Source of the DNA: Alphaproteobacteria bacterium
GTDB taxonomy: Bacteria; Pseudomonadota; Alphaproteobacteria; Rhodobacterales; Rhodobacteraceae
Length of the DNA: 64,000 bases
NCBI GenBank assembly: GCA_029289325.1
Contig: JARFTV010000011.1
Coordinates: forward strand, 1-64,000
Direction of reading: 5' to 3'
Shown: positions 25,268-35,113 of the stretch, piece by piece
Numbering within the stretch: the first letter of the stretch is position 1
How the letters are laid out: every line of letters starts with the position of its first letter
Translations under genes and position numbers: made by a program
Notes under the pieces: generated by a model
Database searches by the model: none
What the model saw: the letters and a program-made list of their open reading frames with translations, nothing else
Told to the model about the DNA's origin: nothing

Positions 25268-27532
25268 TCAGAAGTCCTGCCAGACGCCTTGTGCAGCCTC
25301 GGCGGCACGGGGCCGTGCAACCGGCGCCTCAGCGCTGTTGGCCACGCTGTCCGAAGCGGACGCTTCCGCGGATGCAGAGACGACCGGGACCACCGGCACC
25401 TGTCCGGCCCGAATACGGAAATGTCCGACCAGACCGGCAAGCGTCGTGGCATCCTGCTGCAGCCCTTGGCTTGCAGCCGAGGATTCCTCGACCATTGCAG
25501 CGTTCTGCTGGGTCACACGGTCAAGCTGGGTGACACCGATGTTGATCTCACCCAAGCCAGAGGATTGCTCGGCTGCACCCGCCGCGATATTCGAGACAAG
25601 GTCAGAAATATGCGCGACACGACCGACAATGTTTTCGATCACGGTTCCCGCGCGATTGACCTGATCCACCCCGGTGCGAACATGTTGACCGCTGGAGGTG
25701 ATGAGCGCCTTGATTTCCTTCGCGGCATCCGAGGACCGCTGCGCCAGGGCGCGGACTTCCGAGGCGACGACGGCGAAGCCCTTGCCAGCATCTCCGGCCC
25801 GCGCGGCTTCGACACCGGCGTTCAAGGCCAGCAGATTGGTCTGGAAGGCGATGTCCTCGATCGTTCCGCTGATGTTCGAGATCTGCTCGGAGGAGCGTTG
25901 GATCTCGGTCATTTTCGATACAGCGGCCTTGACGACCTTGCCGCTTTCCTCGGCTTCGGCCCGGGTGGTGCGGACGGTGGTTTCCACTTCCGATGCACCG
26001 CTGGCGTTGGCCTTGACGCTGACGGTCAGCGCATCCAACGCGGCTGCCGTTTCCTCGAGTGCGGCTGCCTGATTTTCGGTGCGACGCGAAAGATCGACCG
26101 AGGCGTGGTTGATCTCGTTCGATCTTGCGCGGATGCTTTCTGCTACACCCACCACCTGCGAGATGGTTGCGTTCAGCTTGTTGAGGGTCTGGTTGTAGTT
26201 CACCCGCAGCACCTCATACTCCTGGCTGAAGGTCTGGTCGATCGTGGCCGAGAGGTCGCCATCCGCCAGACGTTGCATCCCGTCGCGCATACGCTCCACG
26301 ACGATCCGCAACTGTTCCTGCTGCCGATTGCGTTCTTCCTCGGCCTCGCGGGCTTCGATCAGGGCCACGCGCTGCTGTTCAACGGCCTTTGCGATGTCAC
26401 CCAATTCGTCCGTGCGGTCGGTATCCGTGACCGTGACGTCGTAAGAGCCCTCGCTGATACGGTGGATTGCACCAGTCACCCGGTCCAGCGGCTTGGTGAT
26501 CGAGCGACCGATCAGAAGACCCAGAGCAAGAACCGCGGCGATGGCAGCCGCGCTGACGATAAGCTGCTTGTAAAAGGCGGCTTCGACCTCCTGCAGCACT
26601 TCGACCTCGTCTTTCTGGATAACGATCCCCCATTTCTCGCCGAACAGATTAAAGGGTGCGGACAAGGCGTAGGCTGCCTGTGAATCGGCCGGATCACCAA
26701 CACGGGGCACACCGGTGAATAGTTTCGGCTCGGCCCCTTGCTGCGCGTACTGGATTTGCGGCGACTGCGGGAGAACGTCGCCGAACTTGAAGAGTCCTGG
26801 CGTATGGGAGTTGTTCGCAGCCTCGAAGCCAGGCGCGACGAGAAATGCCTCGGTGGTGGCACCAAAGGAAATTCCGTTCGTCAGGATTTCGTAAAGACCA
26901 GATTGATCCATCTCGATGGCAACCAAGCCAAGCAGATTCCCGTCCAGGCCACGGACCGGGGCGGCGACGAAACTCGACCGGACACCATTCAGCGGACTGT
27001 CACCGGCGGAGCTTTCGAAGAAGAACTCACCCTTCGAAAGCCCCGAGGCTCCCTTGATCACCTTCGAGATCGTCGTGTCTTCGAACATGCGATCCGAGAG
27101 AAAGCTACCCTCCCGAACGCTCGCATTTGAGGAATGCAGGAACCGGCCCCTCTCGTTCAGCACGTAGATGTTGGTTGCGCCCGCATAGCCGGCGAATTCG
27201 TCGATGAAGCCATCGAATTCTGACGAGGTGATCGCGTCGTTGCCCGCGTTCTGCTGCAGGGTTCCCTGCCCTTCCCCAGTAGATTGGAGCAACTTGCGCA
27301 CCGCGGGCGTCGCCGCGAGTTCAAGTGCGGAAACCCGCTTGTTGTTGACCCAATCATGCATGTTGTCCTGCATGTTTTCGACTTGCGCGACGAAGCGTTT
27401 TTCCGCGGCTTCGATCAAGTCCTCACGCATTTCGAAATAGCTGATCGTCTGCAGAATGAGCGCGACGACAATGCTGACACCCACAATGGCAAGCGGGATC
27501 TTGGTCTTCAGCTTGATGGCGGTGATGCCCAT
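25268..27532 (-). CDS. Methyl-accepting chemotaxis protein with Cache-like sensor and C-terminal VWQDF
   Basis: DIAFQTNLLALNAGVEAARAGDAGKGFAVVASEVRALAQRSSDAAKEIK; HAMP; start trimmed to MGITAIKLK. Confidence 0.93.
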   Translation of the reverse strand: MGITAIKLKTKIPLAIVGVSIVVALILQTISYFEMREDLIEAAEKRFVAQVENMQDNMHDWVNNKRVSALELAATPAVRKLLQSTGEGQGTLQQNAGNDAITSSEFDGFIDEFAGYAGATNIYVLNERGRFLHSSNASVREGSFLSDRMFEDTTISKVIKGASGLSKGEFFFESSAGDSPLNGVRSSFVAAPVRGLDGNLLGLVAIEMDQSGLYEILTNGISFGATTEAFLVAPGFEAANNSHTPGLFKFGDVLPQSPQIQYAQQGAEPKLFTGVPRVGDPADSQAAYALSAPFNLFGEKWGIVIQKDEVEVLQEVEAAFYKQLIVSAAAIAAVLALGLLIGRSITKPLDRVTGAIHRISEGSYDVTVTDTDRTDELGDIAKAVEQQRVALIEAREAEEERNRQQEQLRIVVERMRDGMQRLADGDLSATIDQTFSQEYEVLRVNYNQTLNKLNATISQVVGVAESIRARSNEINHASVDLSRRTENQAAALEETAAALDALTVSVKANASGASEVETTVRTTRAEAEESGKVVKAAVSKMTEIQRSSEQISNISGTIEDIAFQTNLLALNAGVEAARAGDAGKGFAVVASEVRALAQRSSDAAKEIKALITSSGQHVRTGVDQVNRAGTVIENIVGRVAHISDLVSNIAAGAAEQSSGLGEINIGVTQLDRVTQQNAAMVEESSAASQGLQQDATTLAGLVGHFRIRAGQVPVVPVVSASAEASASDSVANSAEAPVARPRAAEAAQGVWQDF

Positions 27533-27608
27533 GATCGAGGTTCCTTTGCGTTTGGCGCGAAGCGTGGCGGCCGGGGAGGCGGGGCGGCGTTCCCTGGAAC
27601 GGGCAGGT

Positions 27609-27959
27609 TCAGAAGAGTTCGACATGCTGCTCGTTCCGGGCGTGGATTGGGTCGTGCTGGCCGTTGCGCAACCGCGCCCGCACTGCCCCGAGGCGGAGCG
27701 GCGCGAGGAGCGGCTCGAGATCATCGATCAGCAGCGGGGCGATGGGGCCGGTCTCAGCAAGTGTGGTCAGGAGGGCGGCTATGTCGTCGAGTGTCTGGTG
27801 CAGGAGGTCGATCCCCTGCAGATCGGGAAACGAACCGGAGTCGTGCAGATGCTCGACCGCGTGTTCCACCGACGTGACCAGTGCACGGCAGTGCGCAATC
27901 TCCCGGGCGGCGCGGTTCAGTAGTTCTGTGGCCGATACTGGATGAAGCTTGCAGGTCAT
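27609..27959 (-). CDS. Hypothetical protein in che cluster
   Basis: ORF of 116 aa overlapping the downstream end of the cheY-like gene by 4 nt; no family recognised. Confidence 0.6.
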   Translation of the reverse strand: MTCKLHPVSATELLNRAAREIAHCRALVTSVEHAVEHLHDSGSFPDLQGIDLLHQTLDDIAALLTTLAETGPIAPLLIDDLEPLLAPLRLGAVRARLRNGQHDPIHARNEQHVELF

Positions 27960-28345
27960 AGCCGCTTTCCAATCACCTGTTCGATGGCAGTGCGCAGCGT
28001 GGCGGTGGTGAAGGGCTTGGCTACGAGGTTGTTCAGGCGCAGCTTCTGCCCCTGCTGGATGATGTCAGGCGTAGGCGAGCCGGTGATCACAACGAACCCG
28101 ATGTTCGCGGTCGTGGGGTTCCGGCGCAGTGCCTCGAGCAGTTCGAGGCCGTTCATCCCGGGCATGTTCATGTCGCAAAGGACCAGATGGACCGGCGCGA
28201 CGGTCAGCTTGGACAGTGCTGCCCTGGGGTCGGCCTCGGCGGCGTAATGGGTAACGCCCATTTCATCCAGGGCATTGGTCACCAGCGCCCGACTGACGCC
28301 CATGTCATCGACAACCATCACCCGCAGGTGTTCCCGCACACTCAT
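27956..28345 (-). CDS. CheY-like response regulator
   Basis: VMVVDDMGVSRALV...LVLCDMNMPGMNGLELL...KPF; start trimmed to MSVREHLRV. Confidence 0.9.
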   Translation of the reverse strand: MSVREHLRVMVVDDMGVSRALVTNALDEMGVTHYAAEADPRAALSKLTVAPVHLVLCDMNMPGMNGLELLEALRRNPTTANIGFVVITGSPTPDIIQQGQKLRLNNLVAKPFTTATLRTAIEQVIGKRL

Positions 28346-29238
28346 GTCGGGCTCCTTTCCTGGGTCGGCGGACTCGATCCGCCCGCGCCGGCAGGCGCCA
28401 GTCGGTAGGCGGTGGTCCCCACGTTCTCGAGCTTCGCCTCGCGAGGTCCCGTGATACGTTCGGACTGGCCGATCAGCAGATGCGAACCCGGCCGCATCGC
28501 CCCCACGAAGCGCCGCCAGAGACGCTCCTGGGTGGCCACGTCGAAGTAGATCGCAACGTTGCGGCAGAAGATCACGTCGAATGAACCGCGCATCGGCCAA
28601 TCGTCCATGAGGTTCAGCGTGGCAAAAGTGACCAGCCCGCGCGCGGCGTTCCCGATCTTCAGACCGTCTGGGCCGCTTTCGGTGAACTGGCTCCGCATCG
28701 GCTCGGGGATCGTGTCGCGGTCAGTGATGGGATAGATCCCGTCCTGGGCGCGGGCGATCACCCTGGGATCGACATCCGTCGCGAGGATGCGAATGTCGTG
28801 CAGCGCCGCCTTCGGCATCAGCGAAAGCAGGGTGAACGCGATGGAATAGGGTTCCTGTCCCGACGAGCACCCCGCCGACCAAAGTCGCACCCGAGCACCC
28901 TTGCTCGCCGCCTGTAGGAGGGGGGGCAGGATCCTGCTCCGCAGCAGGTCGAAATGGTGGCTCTCCCGGAAGAAATTGGTGACGTTTGTTGTCAGCGCCG
29001 ACAGCATCTCGGTGCGTTCGGCCGTGCCGGCCGGGCTTTCGATAAGGTCGCAGTAGGCAGAGAAGTCCGGCAAGCGGAGGTTCCGCACGCGGCGCAGAAG
29101 CCGCGAATAGACAAGATCCTTCTTCACCTCGGGAAGGAATATTCCGAATTCGCCCTGCACGCTTCGGGCGATGCGGCCGAAATCGGATGCTGTCATCCCG
29201 ATCGACGCGGCGATGTCTTGGGGCGCGGCTGCGATCAT
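28342..29238 (-). CDS. cheR: Chemotaxis protein methyltransferase
   Basis: TNVTNFFRESHHFDLLR, RLWSAGCSSGQEPYSIAF, FDVIFCRNVAIYFD. Confidence 0.94.
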   Translation of the reverse strand: MIAAAPQDIAASIGMTASDFGRIARSVQGEFGIFLPEVKKDLVYSRLLRRVRNLRLPDFSAYCDLIESPAGTAERTEMLSALTTNVTNFFRESHHFDLLRSRILPPLLQAASKGARVRLWSAGCSSGQEPYSIAFTLLSLMPKAALHDIRILATDVDPRVIARAQDGIYPITDRDTIPEPMRSQFTESGPDGLKIGNAARGLVTFATLNLMDDWPMRGSFDVIFCRNVAIYFDVATQERLWRRFVGAMRPGSHLLIGQSERITGPREAKLENVGTTAYRLAPAGAGGSSPPTQERSPT

Positions 29239-29714
29239 GCGGGCACCGGAATCCGCCGCTGGATCAGGTCGGGCAGGTCGATCACTCGGCTCATGCCTTC
29301 GGCCAGCTGGACCAGACCCGAGATATGGCTTTGCCCCGGCCCGCCGACCACCGTCGGTGCATCCTGGATCGAGCTGTGCGGGATCGAGACGATCTCAGAC
29401 ACCGATTGCACCAGAAGGCCGATGGTGCGCGCGTCATTCATGGCGATCATAATCACATTGCGCTGGTCAGGGACCGTCGGACCGAGGCCAAAACAGCTGG
29501 ATAGGTCGAAGACCGGTATCACTGCCCCGCGGAGGTTCATCACTCCCAGCACCTCTTCGGGCGCATGCGGTAGCGGCGTTACCGCGCTTTGGCCGCGGAT
29601 TTCGCGGACATGGCGAATGTCGAGCGAAAAACTCTGCTCGCCCGAGCAGAAGACGACGAGTTCGATCTCGCCAGAAGGACTTGCCGGATCCTGCATGTTC
29701 TGGGGCTCCATCAT
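29235..29714 (-). CDS. cheW: Chemotaxis coupling protein CheW
   Basis: FSLDIRHVREIRGQSAVTPLPHAPEEVLGVMNLRGAVIPVFDL. Confidence 0.93.
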   Translation of the reverse strand: MMEPQNMQDPASPSGEIELVVFCSGEQSFSLDIRHVREIRGQSAVTPLPHAPEEVLGVMNLRGAVIPVFDLSSCFGLGPTVPDQRNVIMIAMNDARTIGLLVQSVSEIVSIPHSSIQDAPTVVGGPGQSHISGLVQLAEGMSRVIDLPDLIQRRIPVPA

Positions 29715-31804
29715 GGCAGTGCAGCGACGCGCTGGCCGCTCGTTTGGGAAGGGATGGGGTGGGACTGGGCGGCGATGCCGTCTGGATCGAGGATCAGCGC
29801 GATCTGCCCGTCGCCCAGGACGGTCGCCGCCGAGACGCCAGTCACCTGGCCGTAATTGCCTTCAAGGCCCTTTATAACGACCTGCCGTTGGTCATGCACC
29901 CGGTCGACAAGAAGCGCGCAGGTGCCCCGCGCCTCGGTCTCCACCAAAAGAAGGAGCATCGCCGGATCGTCTGCCTCGGCGCGCGGAAAGCCAAGGGTTT
30001 CGGCAAGGTCGATGATCGGCACATAGCGGCCGCGGATGGAGAGAAGCCGCTCGTCCGGGCCGATCTGCTCCACGTCGCCGGGAAGCGGCCGGATCGTCTC
30101 GAGCACGGCCGCGATCGGGACAATCATGCTGGTACCGCCGACCGAGATCAGCATCCCGTCGAGGACGGCGAGAGTCAGCGGCAGCGTGATGGTGAACTCG
30201 GTTCCTTTGCCAGGGCGCGATGTGATGTTGACCCGTCCGCCAAGCGCCTGAACGGCGGTCCGGACCACGTCCAGACCCACGCCGCGGCCCGAGAGAAGCG
30301 AGGTGGCCGACGCAGTCGAGAAACCGGGCTGGAAGATCAGGTTGTCGATCTCGGCCTCTGACAACTCGGTGCCTGCGGGCACAAGGCCCTTGGTCACGGC
30401 GACTCGCAGCACCTTTTCCCGGTCAAGGCCCGCACCATCGTCACGGATTGTGATGATGACACTGCCGGACCGATGCGCGGCCGAAAGCCAGATGGTCCCG
30501 ACTGGGTCCTTGCCCGCTGCCAGGCGGCGTTCCGGAGACTCCAGGCCGTGGTCGACCGAATTGCGCACCATGTGGGTCAGGGGATCGGCCAGCCGTTCCA
30601 CTACAGTTTTGTCGACCTCAGTGGATTCACCCAGCATGACAAGCTGGGCTTGCTTCCCTGTCCCCTCGGCGGCCTCGCGCACGATGCGAGACATCCGCTG
30701 GAATAGTGGCTTCACCGGCTGGGCGCGGATTGCCATCACGGCTTCCTGGATGTCGCGCGCCAGAAGTCGATAGCTTTCGACATGCGATGACATGTCGGTG
30801 TCGTGATGCATCTGCAGGTCATCGACCCTCTGGGCAATCATCGACTGGTTTATGATCAGCTCTCCGACCGCGTTGAACAGTCGTTCGATCCGATCCAAGT
30901 CGACACGCAGGGTCGGCCGCGGGCCCAAACCGTCGGTCGCCGAGGCCGGGGTCGTCTCTGTCATGACGAAGGGGGCCGTAGCGGGTGTAGACTCATCTTG
31001 GCTCATCGGGGAGGGGGAGGGCAGATCGGGCATGGCGGGGATGTCGTGCTCCTCCTCGATCGACAGGTCACAGAGGCCTGCGACGAATTCGAAGATTTCC
31101 TCGATGGCTTCGCGTTTCGCGTTGGTCGCCATGCGGATAACCCAGGCGAACGCCGGTTCGGTGATGTCCGGTGAGGACCAGTCCGGCAAGGCAGACAGGT
31201 CGAGTTCCGTCTGCAACGTGCCGAGCTCGGCGAGATGTGCAATCAGGAGCGTCGGCTCGTGCCCGTTGTCGTATAGGCCCGGATACGGACGAAAGCGGAT
31301 CGTCACGGTCCGCGTCGGCTCTACTTCGATGGGATCGAGGTTCAGAGCCAACGGAGTGAAGGTGAAGGCCGGGGCAGCTTCTGGCTGGAGGACGTCAGCA
31401 GGCGCCTTGTCCTGGCCAATGGCGTCAAGGCAGCCATTCAGCACAGCCACGGCCGCATCCGTCAGAGTGGTATCGGTGTCACGGTCATTCCGCGCGGCCT
31501 CGACAAGGACGGAGAGGTGATCCACCGACCTTTCGACGATACGCAGAAGTTCGGCCGTCAGGGGCAGTTGGTCGCTGCGGACGGCATCCAGAACCGTCTC
31601 GAACCGGTGCGCGAATCCAACAAGGCGGTCCAGAGCGAAAGCCCCAGCACCCCCCTTGATGGAATGGACCGCCCGAAAGATTGAATGCACGATCTCGCTG
31701 TCGCGATCCCCGCCTTTGAGACGGGCCACCTCATCCGAAAGCGTGCCGAGCAGATCCTCGGCCTCTTCGAAGAAAAGGCTGCGGAAGCTGTCCGGACCCG
31801 TCAT
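29711..31804 (-). CDS. cheA: Chemotaxis histidine kinase CheA
   Basis: HPt AVHSIKGGAGAF; MVRNSVDHGLE; FSTASATSLLSGRGVGLDVV; CheW-like C-terminus. Confidence 0.94.
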   Translation of the reverse strand: MTGPDSFRSLFFEEAEDLLGTLSDEVARLKGGDRDSEIVHSIFRAVHSIKGGAGAFALDRLVGFAHRFETVLDAVRSDQLPLTAELLRIVERSVDHLSVLVEAARNDRDTDTTLTDAAVAVLNGCLDAIGQDKAPADVLQPEAAPAFTFTPLALNLDPIEVEPTRTVTIRFRPYPGLYDNGHEPTLLIAHLAELGTLQTELDLSALPDWSSPDITEPAFAWVIRMATNAKREAIEEIFEFVAGLCDLSIEEEHDIPAMPDLPSPSPMSQDESTPATAPFVMTETTPASATDGLGPRPTLRVDLDRIERLFNAVGELIINQSMIAQRVDDLQMHHDTDMSSHVESYRLLARDIQEAVMAIRAQPVKPLFQRMSRIVREAAEGTGKQAQLVMLGESTEVDKTVVERLADPLTHMVRNSVDHGLESPERRLAAGKDPVGTIWLSAAHRSGSVIITIRDDGAGLDREKVLRVAVTKGLVPAGTELSEAEIDNLIFQPGFSTASATSLLSGRGVGLDVVRTAVQALGGRVNITSRPGKGTEFTITLPLTLAVLDGMLISVGGTSMIVPIAAVLETIRPLPGDVEQIGPDERLLSIRGRYVPIIDLAETLGFPRAEADDPAMLLLLVETEARGTCALLVDRVHDQRQVVIKGLEGNYGQVTGVSAATVLGDGQIALILDPDGIAAQSHPIPSQTSGQRVAALP

Positions 31805-32178
31805 CGCAGACTCCCCGTGACGCGGCGGACGACCATGACCAGCGACTGGTCGTCGAAGGGCTTGACTATCCATCCGGTCGCCCCGGCCGTCTGGGCGCGG
31901 GCCTTGAACTCGGGCGCTGTCTCGGTTGTCAGAACAAGGATCGGCACGCTACGGTTGGCGGCATCCTGGCGGATCGTCTCGATCACGCCGAACCCGTCCA
32001 TTCGTGGCATGTTGATGTCGGTGATAACGACGTCGGGACGCAACTCCTCAAAGCGGCGGACGCCCTCGACGCCGTCTTCGGCCACTTCGCAGACAAAGCC
32101 TGCAGCATCCATCGCGCGGCGGACCATGCTGCGCATCGTACGGGAATCGTCGATTGCAAGGACGGTGATCCGCATCAA
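31801..32178 (-). CDS. cheY: CheY response regulator
   Basis: VLAIDDSRTMRSMV...VVITDINMPRMDGFGV...IVKPFD. Confidence 0.92.
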   Translation of the reverse strand: MMRITVLAIDDSRTMRSMVRRAMDAAGFVCEVAEDGVEGVRRFEELRPDVVITDINMPRMDGFGVIETIRQDAANRSVPILVLTTETAPEFKARAQTAGATGWIVKPFDDQSLVMVVRRVTGSLR

Positions 32179-32486
32179 CGCGCCTCGAGTCCGATCAGGT
32201 GCGGTTCAACTCCCAGCAGCGGGAGAAGCGACAAGACCCGCCCTGATGCGCCAGTCACCCGGAAACGCAGGCCGCGAGCCACCCAATCGCGGCAAGCGGC
32301 CGCCAGAAGCTGCAGCAGAAGTGTATCGGGTCGGCGGAGTTCGTCGGCCTTGATGCAGATTGGCTCATTGCGGTTTGCGTCAAGGAAAGCCTGCAGTTCC
32401 AGAAGGGCTTCATGGTCGGGTTGCGCGGAAAGAGCCCAGGAGGCCCCTGCGGAGGTTGGACTGGAGGGCGCGGTCAAGCTGTTCAT
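32175..32486 (-). CDS. STAS-domain protein in che operon
   Basis: ICIKADELRRPDTLLLQLLAAACRDWVARGLRFRVTGAS; 4-nt overlap with cheY; start trimmed to MNSLTAPSS. Confidence 0.75.
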   Translation of the reverse strand: MNSLTAPSSPTSAGASWALSAQPDHEALLELQAFLDANRNEPICIKADELRRPDTLLLQLLAAACRDWVARGLRFRVTGASGRVLSLLPLLGVEPHLIGLEAR

Positions 32487-32533
32487 ATGTGACCCTCGTG
32501 GCTGATGGGCTGGACTTATCGTTTTGATAGCGT

Positions 32534-32542
32534 TTTTCGCAG
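32534..32542 (-). promoter_or_regulatory. TTGCGAAAA-family element (CTGCGAAAA)
   Basis: Plus strand TTTTCGCAG, 47 nt upstream of the STAS gene start. Confidence 0.4.
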
Positions 32543-32725
32543 AATATTCAATTCCTCTTTGCTTGACGAAATCTGGCCAACGTAGCGGGGGCCACAACGA
32601 GGATCCGCGCGGCCACGACCACGCGGGAACGATAAGCTCTAAAATATTGGTTTCAAAACAGTTTTTACAGGAATCTCAGCGCGCGAGCAACCAGACATGG
32701 ACTGTTGCAGCCCGGCAACCTTCCT

Positions 32726-32734
32726 TTTTCGCAA
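32726..32734 (-). promoter_or_regulatory. TTGCGAAAA element
   Basis: Plus strand TTTTCGCAA, 47 nt upstream of the PAS gene start at 32782. Confidence 0.5.
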
Positions 32735-32781
32735 CCCACATTCCACTCGACAGCAACGCCAGTCCGACGCTAGGAGTTGAT

Positions 32782-34008
32782 ATGCGAAAAACTTTGTGGA
32801 GCCCACTCATGCGCGCCAGTGGTCAGGCCAAGGAAGCCGAGGTGCCCTTTGGCATCGAAGAGATCTTCTTCTCGCGCACTGATCCAAGGGGGGTGATCCA
32901 GGCGGGCAACTCGGTGTTCCAGCGCGTTTCGGACTATCCGTGGGAGCGGCTGCTGAACGCGCCACACAAGATCATCCGGCATGGCGACATGCCCAAGGCA
33001 GTGTTCTATCTCCTGTGGGACCGGATCAAGGCCGGGCGACCCACTGGCGCCTATATCTGCAACAGCTCCGCCGATGGGCGCTATTACTGGGTTTTCGCCG
33101 TCGTAATACCGCTTGCCGACGGCTTTCTCTCAGTTCGTATCAAGCCGACGTCAGAGCAGCTTGACCGGGTCAAGGCGATCTACGAAGACTTGCTAAAGGC
33201 CGAGGGAGAAGGGCGTACGCCACAGGACAGCGCCGCCGATCTCGTCGCGAACTTGGCCCGCGCAGGGTTCCCCAGCTACGACTCATTCCAGGCGCGCGCC
33301 TTGGCAACCGAGGTGTTGCATCGAACCCGGCAGGTGGGTGGGCGCAGCGGGGCGCGGGCGGAAACATTGCAGGCGGCCGAGGCTGCGGACGGCATCGAGG
33401 TGGAGTTGACCGGGATGCAATCCATGTTCACCGAGGCGCTGCGGATCGCGCTCAATCTACGGATCGCCGCCTCGCAGTTGGGCGAACTCGGACGGCCGGT
33501 CAGCGCGATTTCCGACAATTATGCGCTTCTGGCCAATGACATGGTGTCTTGGCTGAACAACCGCGCACTGGACGAAGAGGTCGGCTTTGGCGGGATCGCA
33601 AGATCGACGTCGGAAAGCCTGTTTCTACAGAATGCGGCCAATCTTCTGGCCGAAATGTCGGACGCCTTTTCCCGGGAAGACGATCTAGGAGGTGTTAAGG
33701 CTGCCGAGGAGCAGAGGCGCCTGAACGAAGCTGCGGCACGTTACGCGGAGGCGGCCCTGGAATGCCAAGACCGCGCCATGCAGGAGGCGGCAGCAGTCGC
33801 CAGCCATCTCGCAGAGATGCGAAAACACGTTACTGCGCTAAATTCGATTCGGATGCTCTGCCGGATCGAAGGCGCGACCCTGCGCCACACCGGAGTGTCG
33901 CTGGACGAGATTGGCAGCCAGCTCGACGGGTTCCAGGACGAGATTGGCCGACGTCTGGCCCGGATCACCAGCCTCGGCCAGCAGGTCCAGTGGGCAAGCT
34001 CGACGTGA
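32782..34008 (+). CDS. Aer-type PAS protein with a degenerate MCP-like C-terminal region
   Basis: IEEIFFSRTDPRGVIQAGNSVFQRVSDYPWERLLNAPHKIIRHGDMPKAVFYLLWDRIKAGRPTGAYICN PAS; LNLRIAASQLGELGRPVSAISDNYALLAND weakly resembles the MCP tip. Confidence 0.75.
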   Translation: MRKTLWSPLMRASGQAKEAEVPFGIEEIFFSRTDPRGVIQAGNSVFQRVSDYPWERLLNAPHKIIRHGDMPKAVFYLLWDRIKAGRPTGAYICNSSADGRYYWVFAVVIPLADGFLSVRIKPTSEQLDRVKAIYEDLLKAEGEGRTPQDSAADLVANLARAGFPSYDSFQARALATEVLHRTRQVGGRSGARAETLQAAEAADGIEVELTGMQSMFTEALRIALNLRIAASQLGELGRPVSAISDNYALLANDMVSWLNNRALDEEVGFGGIARSTSESLFLQNAANLLAEMSDAFSREDDLGGVKAAEEQRRLNEAAARYAEAALECQDRAMQEAAAVASHLAEMRKHVTALNSIRMLCRIEGATLRHTGVSLDEIGSQLDGFQDEIGRRLARITSLGQQVQWASST

Positions 34009-34038
34009 CCGGACGCTGAGGCGTCGTGCGCCGGACCG

Positions 34039-34935
34039 TCAAGGACTGATTACGGCAGTCGCAGGTTCAAGCTGAATGGTGATACGCCGGTTTCGGGCGT
34101 CAACTGGGTCGTCCGCGATCAGCGGCAAGACATCCGCCAACCCGCTGACCGAGCGGAAACGGTCGGCGGGCACTCCCGCCGCTTCCAGCGTCCGCCGCGC
34201 GGCATTGGCACGGTCAGCGGAAAGCTCCCAGTTTCCATAGCCTGGTCGGCCCCGAAAGGGAGTGGCGTCGGTGTGGCCAGTTATCATCACCACCATCGGC
34301 GCCGCTGCAATGACCGTCGAAAGCTCGGCCAGTACCCGGCCAAGGTCTTCGGTCACCTTCGCGCTGCCGGACTGGAACATTGGACGGTCGCCGAGGTCGA
34401 CAATCTCGACCACCAAGCCGTCTGGAGTCCGCGCGACCATGAGGTTTCCGGCAAGGCTTTCCAATGGATTGCCCTTGGCCATGCGGTCGGTCAGCGCTGC
34501 CTCCGCTGCTGCCACAGGGTCATCAAAGGTCTCCGGCCGCTGCGATTCGGAAGGCACTGGGCTACCAGCCTCTTCAAACGCCGCCCAGGGGTTTGCACCC
34601 TGCCCGGTTGCATTCGGTGGTGGGTCGACGGGCACGGTCTCCTGCCGCGCGGCGTCTGGAAGGGGGGGCTGATCGGCTTCAGGATCGCGGACCACGGCGG
34701 CAGCAGGGTCGTAGCCGGCGATATCCACCAAGGGGACAGCGGCAGGCGTGAAGTATTCTGCGATCCCGGCCAGCTTCTTGGAATCTGAGATCGTCAGGAT
34801 CCAAAGGAGCAGGAAGAAGGCCATCATTGCCGTCATGAAGTCGGCGTAGGCGACTTTCCAGTTACCGCCATGATGACCGTTCACCACCTTCTTCTGGCGC
34901 TTGATGACGATGGGGCGGCCGTTCGATGGTGCCAT
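34039..34935 (-). CDS. motB: Flagellar motor protein MotB (OmpA-like)
   Basis: GNWKVAYADFMTAMMAFFLLLWIL and ITGHTDATPFRGRPGYGNWELSADRANAARRTLEAAG. Confidence 0.92.
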   Translation of the reverse strand: MAPSNGRPIVIKRQKKVVNGHHGGNWKVAYADFMTAMMAFFLLLWILTISDSKKLAGIAEYFTPAAVPLVDIAGYDPAAAVVRDPEADQPPLPDAARQETVPVDPPPNATGQGANPWAAFEEAGSPVPSESQRPETFDDPVAAAEAALTDRMAKGNPLESLAGNLMVARTPDGLVVEIVDLGDRPMFQSGSAKVTEDLGRVLAELSTVIAAAPMVVMITGHTDATPFRGRPGYGNWELSADRANAARRTLEAAGVPADRFRSVSGLADVLPLIADDPVDARNRRITIQLEPATAVISP

Positions 34936-34990
34936 GTTCTATCCACTCCGATCCGACTCACACAGCAGAGGCGTTCGGGCATGATGCGGC

Positions 34991-34999
34991 TTGCGAAAA
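34991..34999 (+). promoter_or_regulatory. TTGCGAAAA element
   Basis: Divergent motB/sigma-factor intergenic, 55 nt from the motB start. Confidence 0.5.
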
Positions 35000-35047
35000 C
35001 AAAAAACTAGAGCTCCTGTGTTGATATTCACCGCAGGGCTTCATGTG

Positions 35048-35056
35048 TTGCGAAAA
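35048..35056 (+). promoter_or_regulatory. TTGCGAAAA element
   Basis: Divergent motB/sigma-factor intergenic, about 57 nt upstream of ATG 35114. Confidence 0.5.
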
Positions 35057-35113
35057 ATATTGCACAAGCTTCTTCAGATGACATTATGCACCGGCCTTGG
35101 TGGGGAATGCGTG

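Noticed and set aside
24641-26683. 680-aa plus-strand ORF opposite the MCP and cheB
   Set aside because: Antisense shadow ORF; the minus strand encodes an unambiguous MCP and CheB.
33817-33825. ATGCGAAAA and similar CTGCGAAAA matches inside coding regions (for example near 56824 and 60868)
   Set aside because: One-mismatch matches inside coding sequence, consistent with background frequency.
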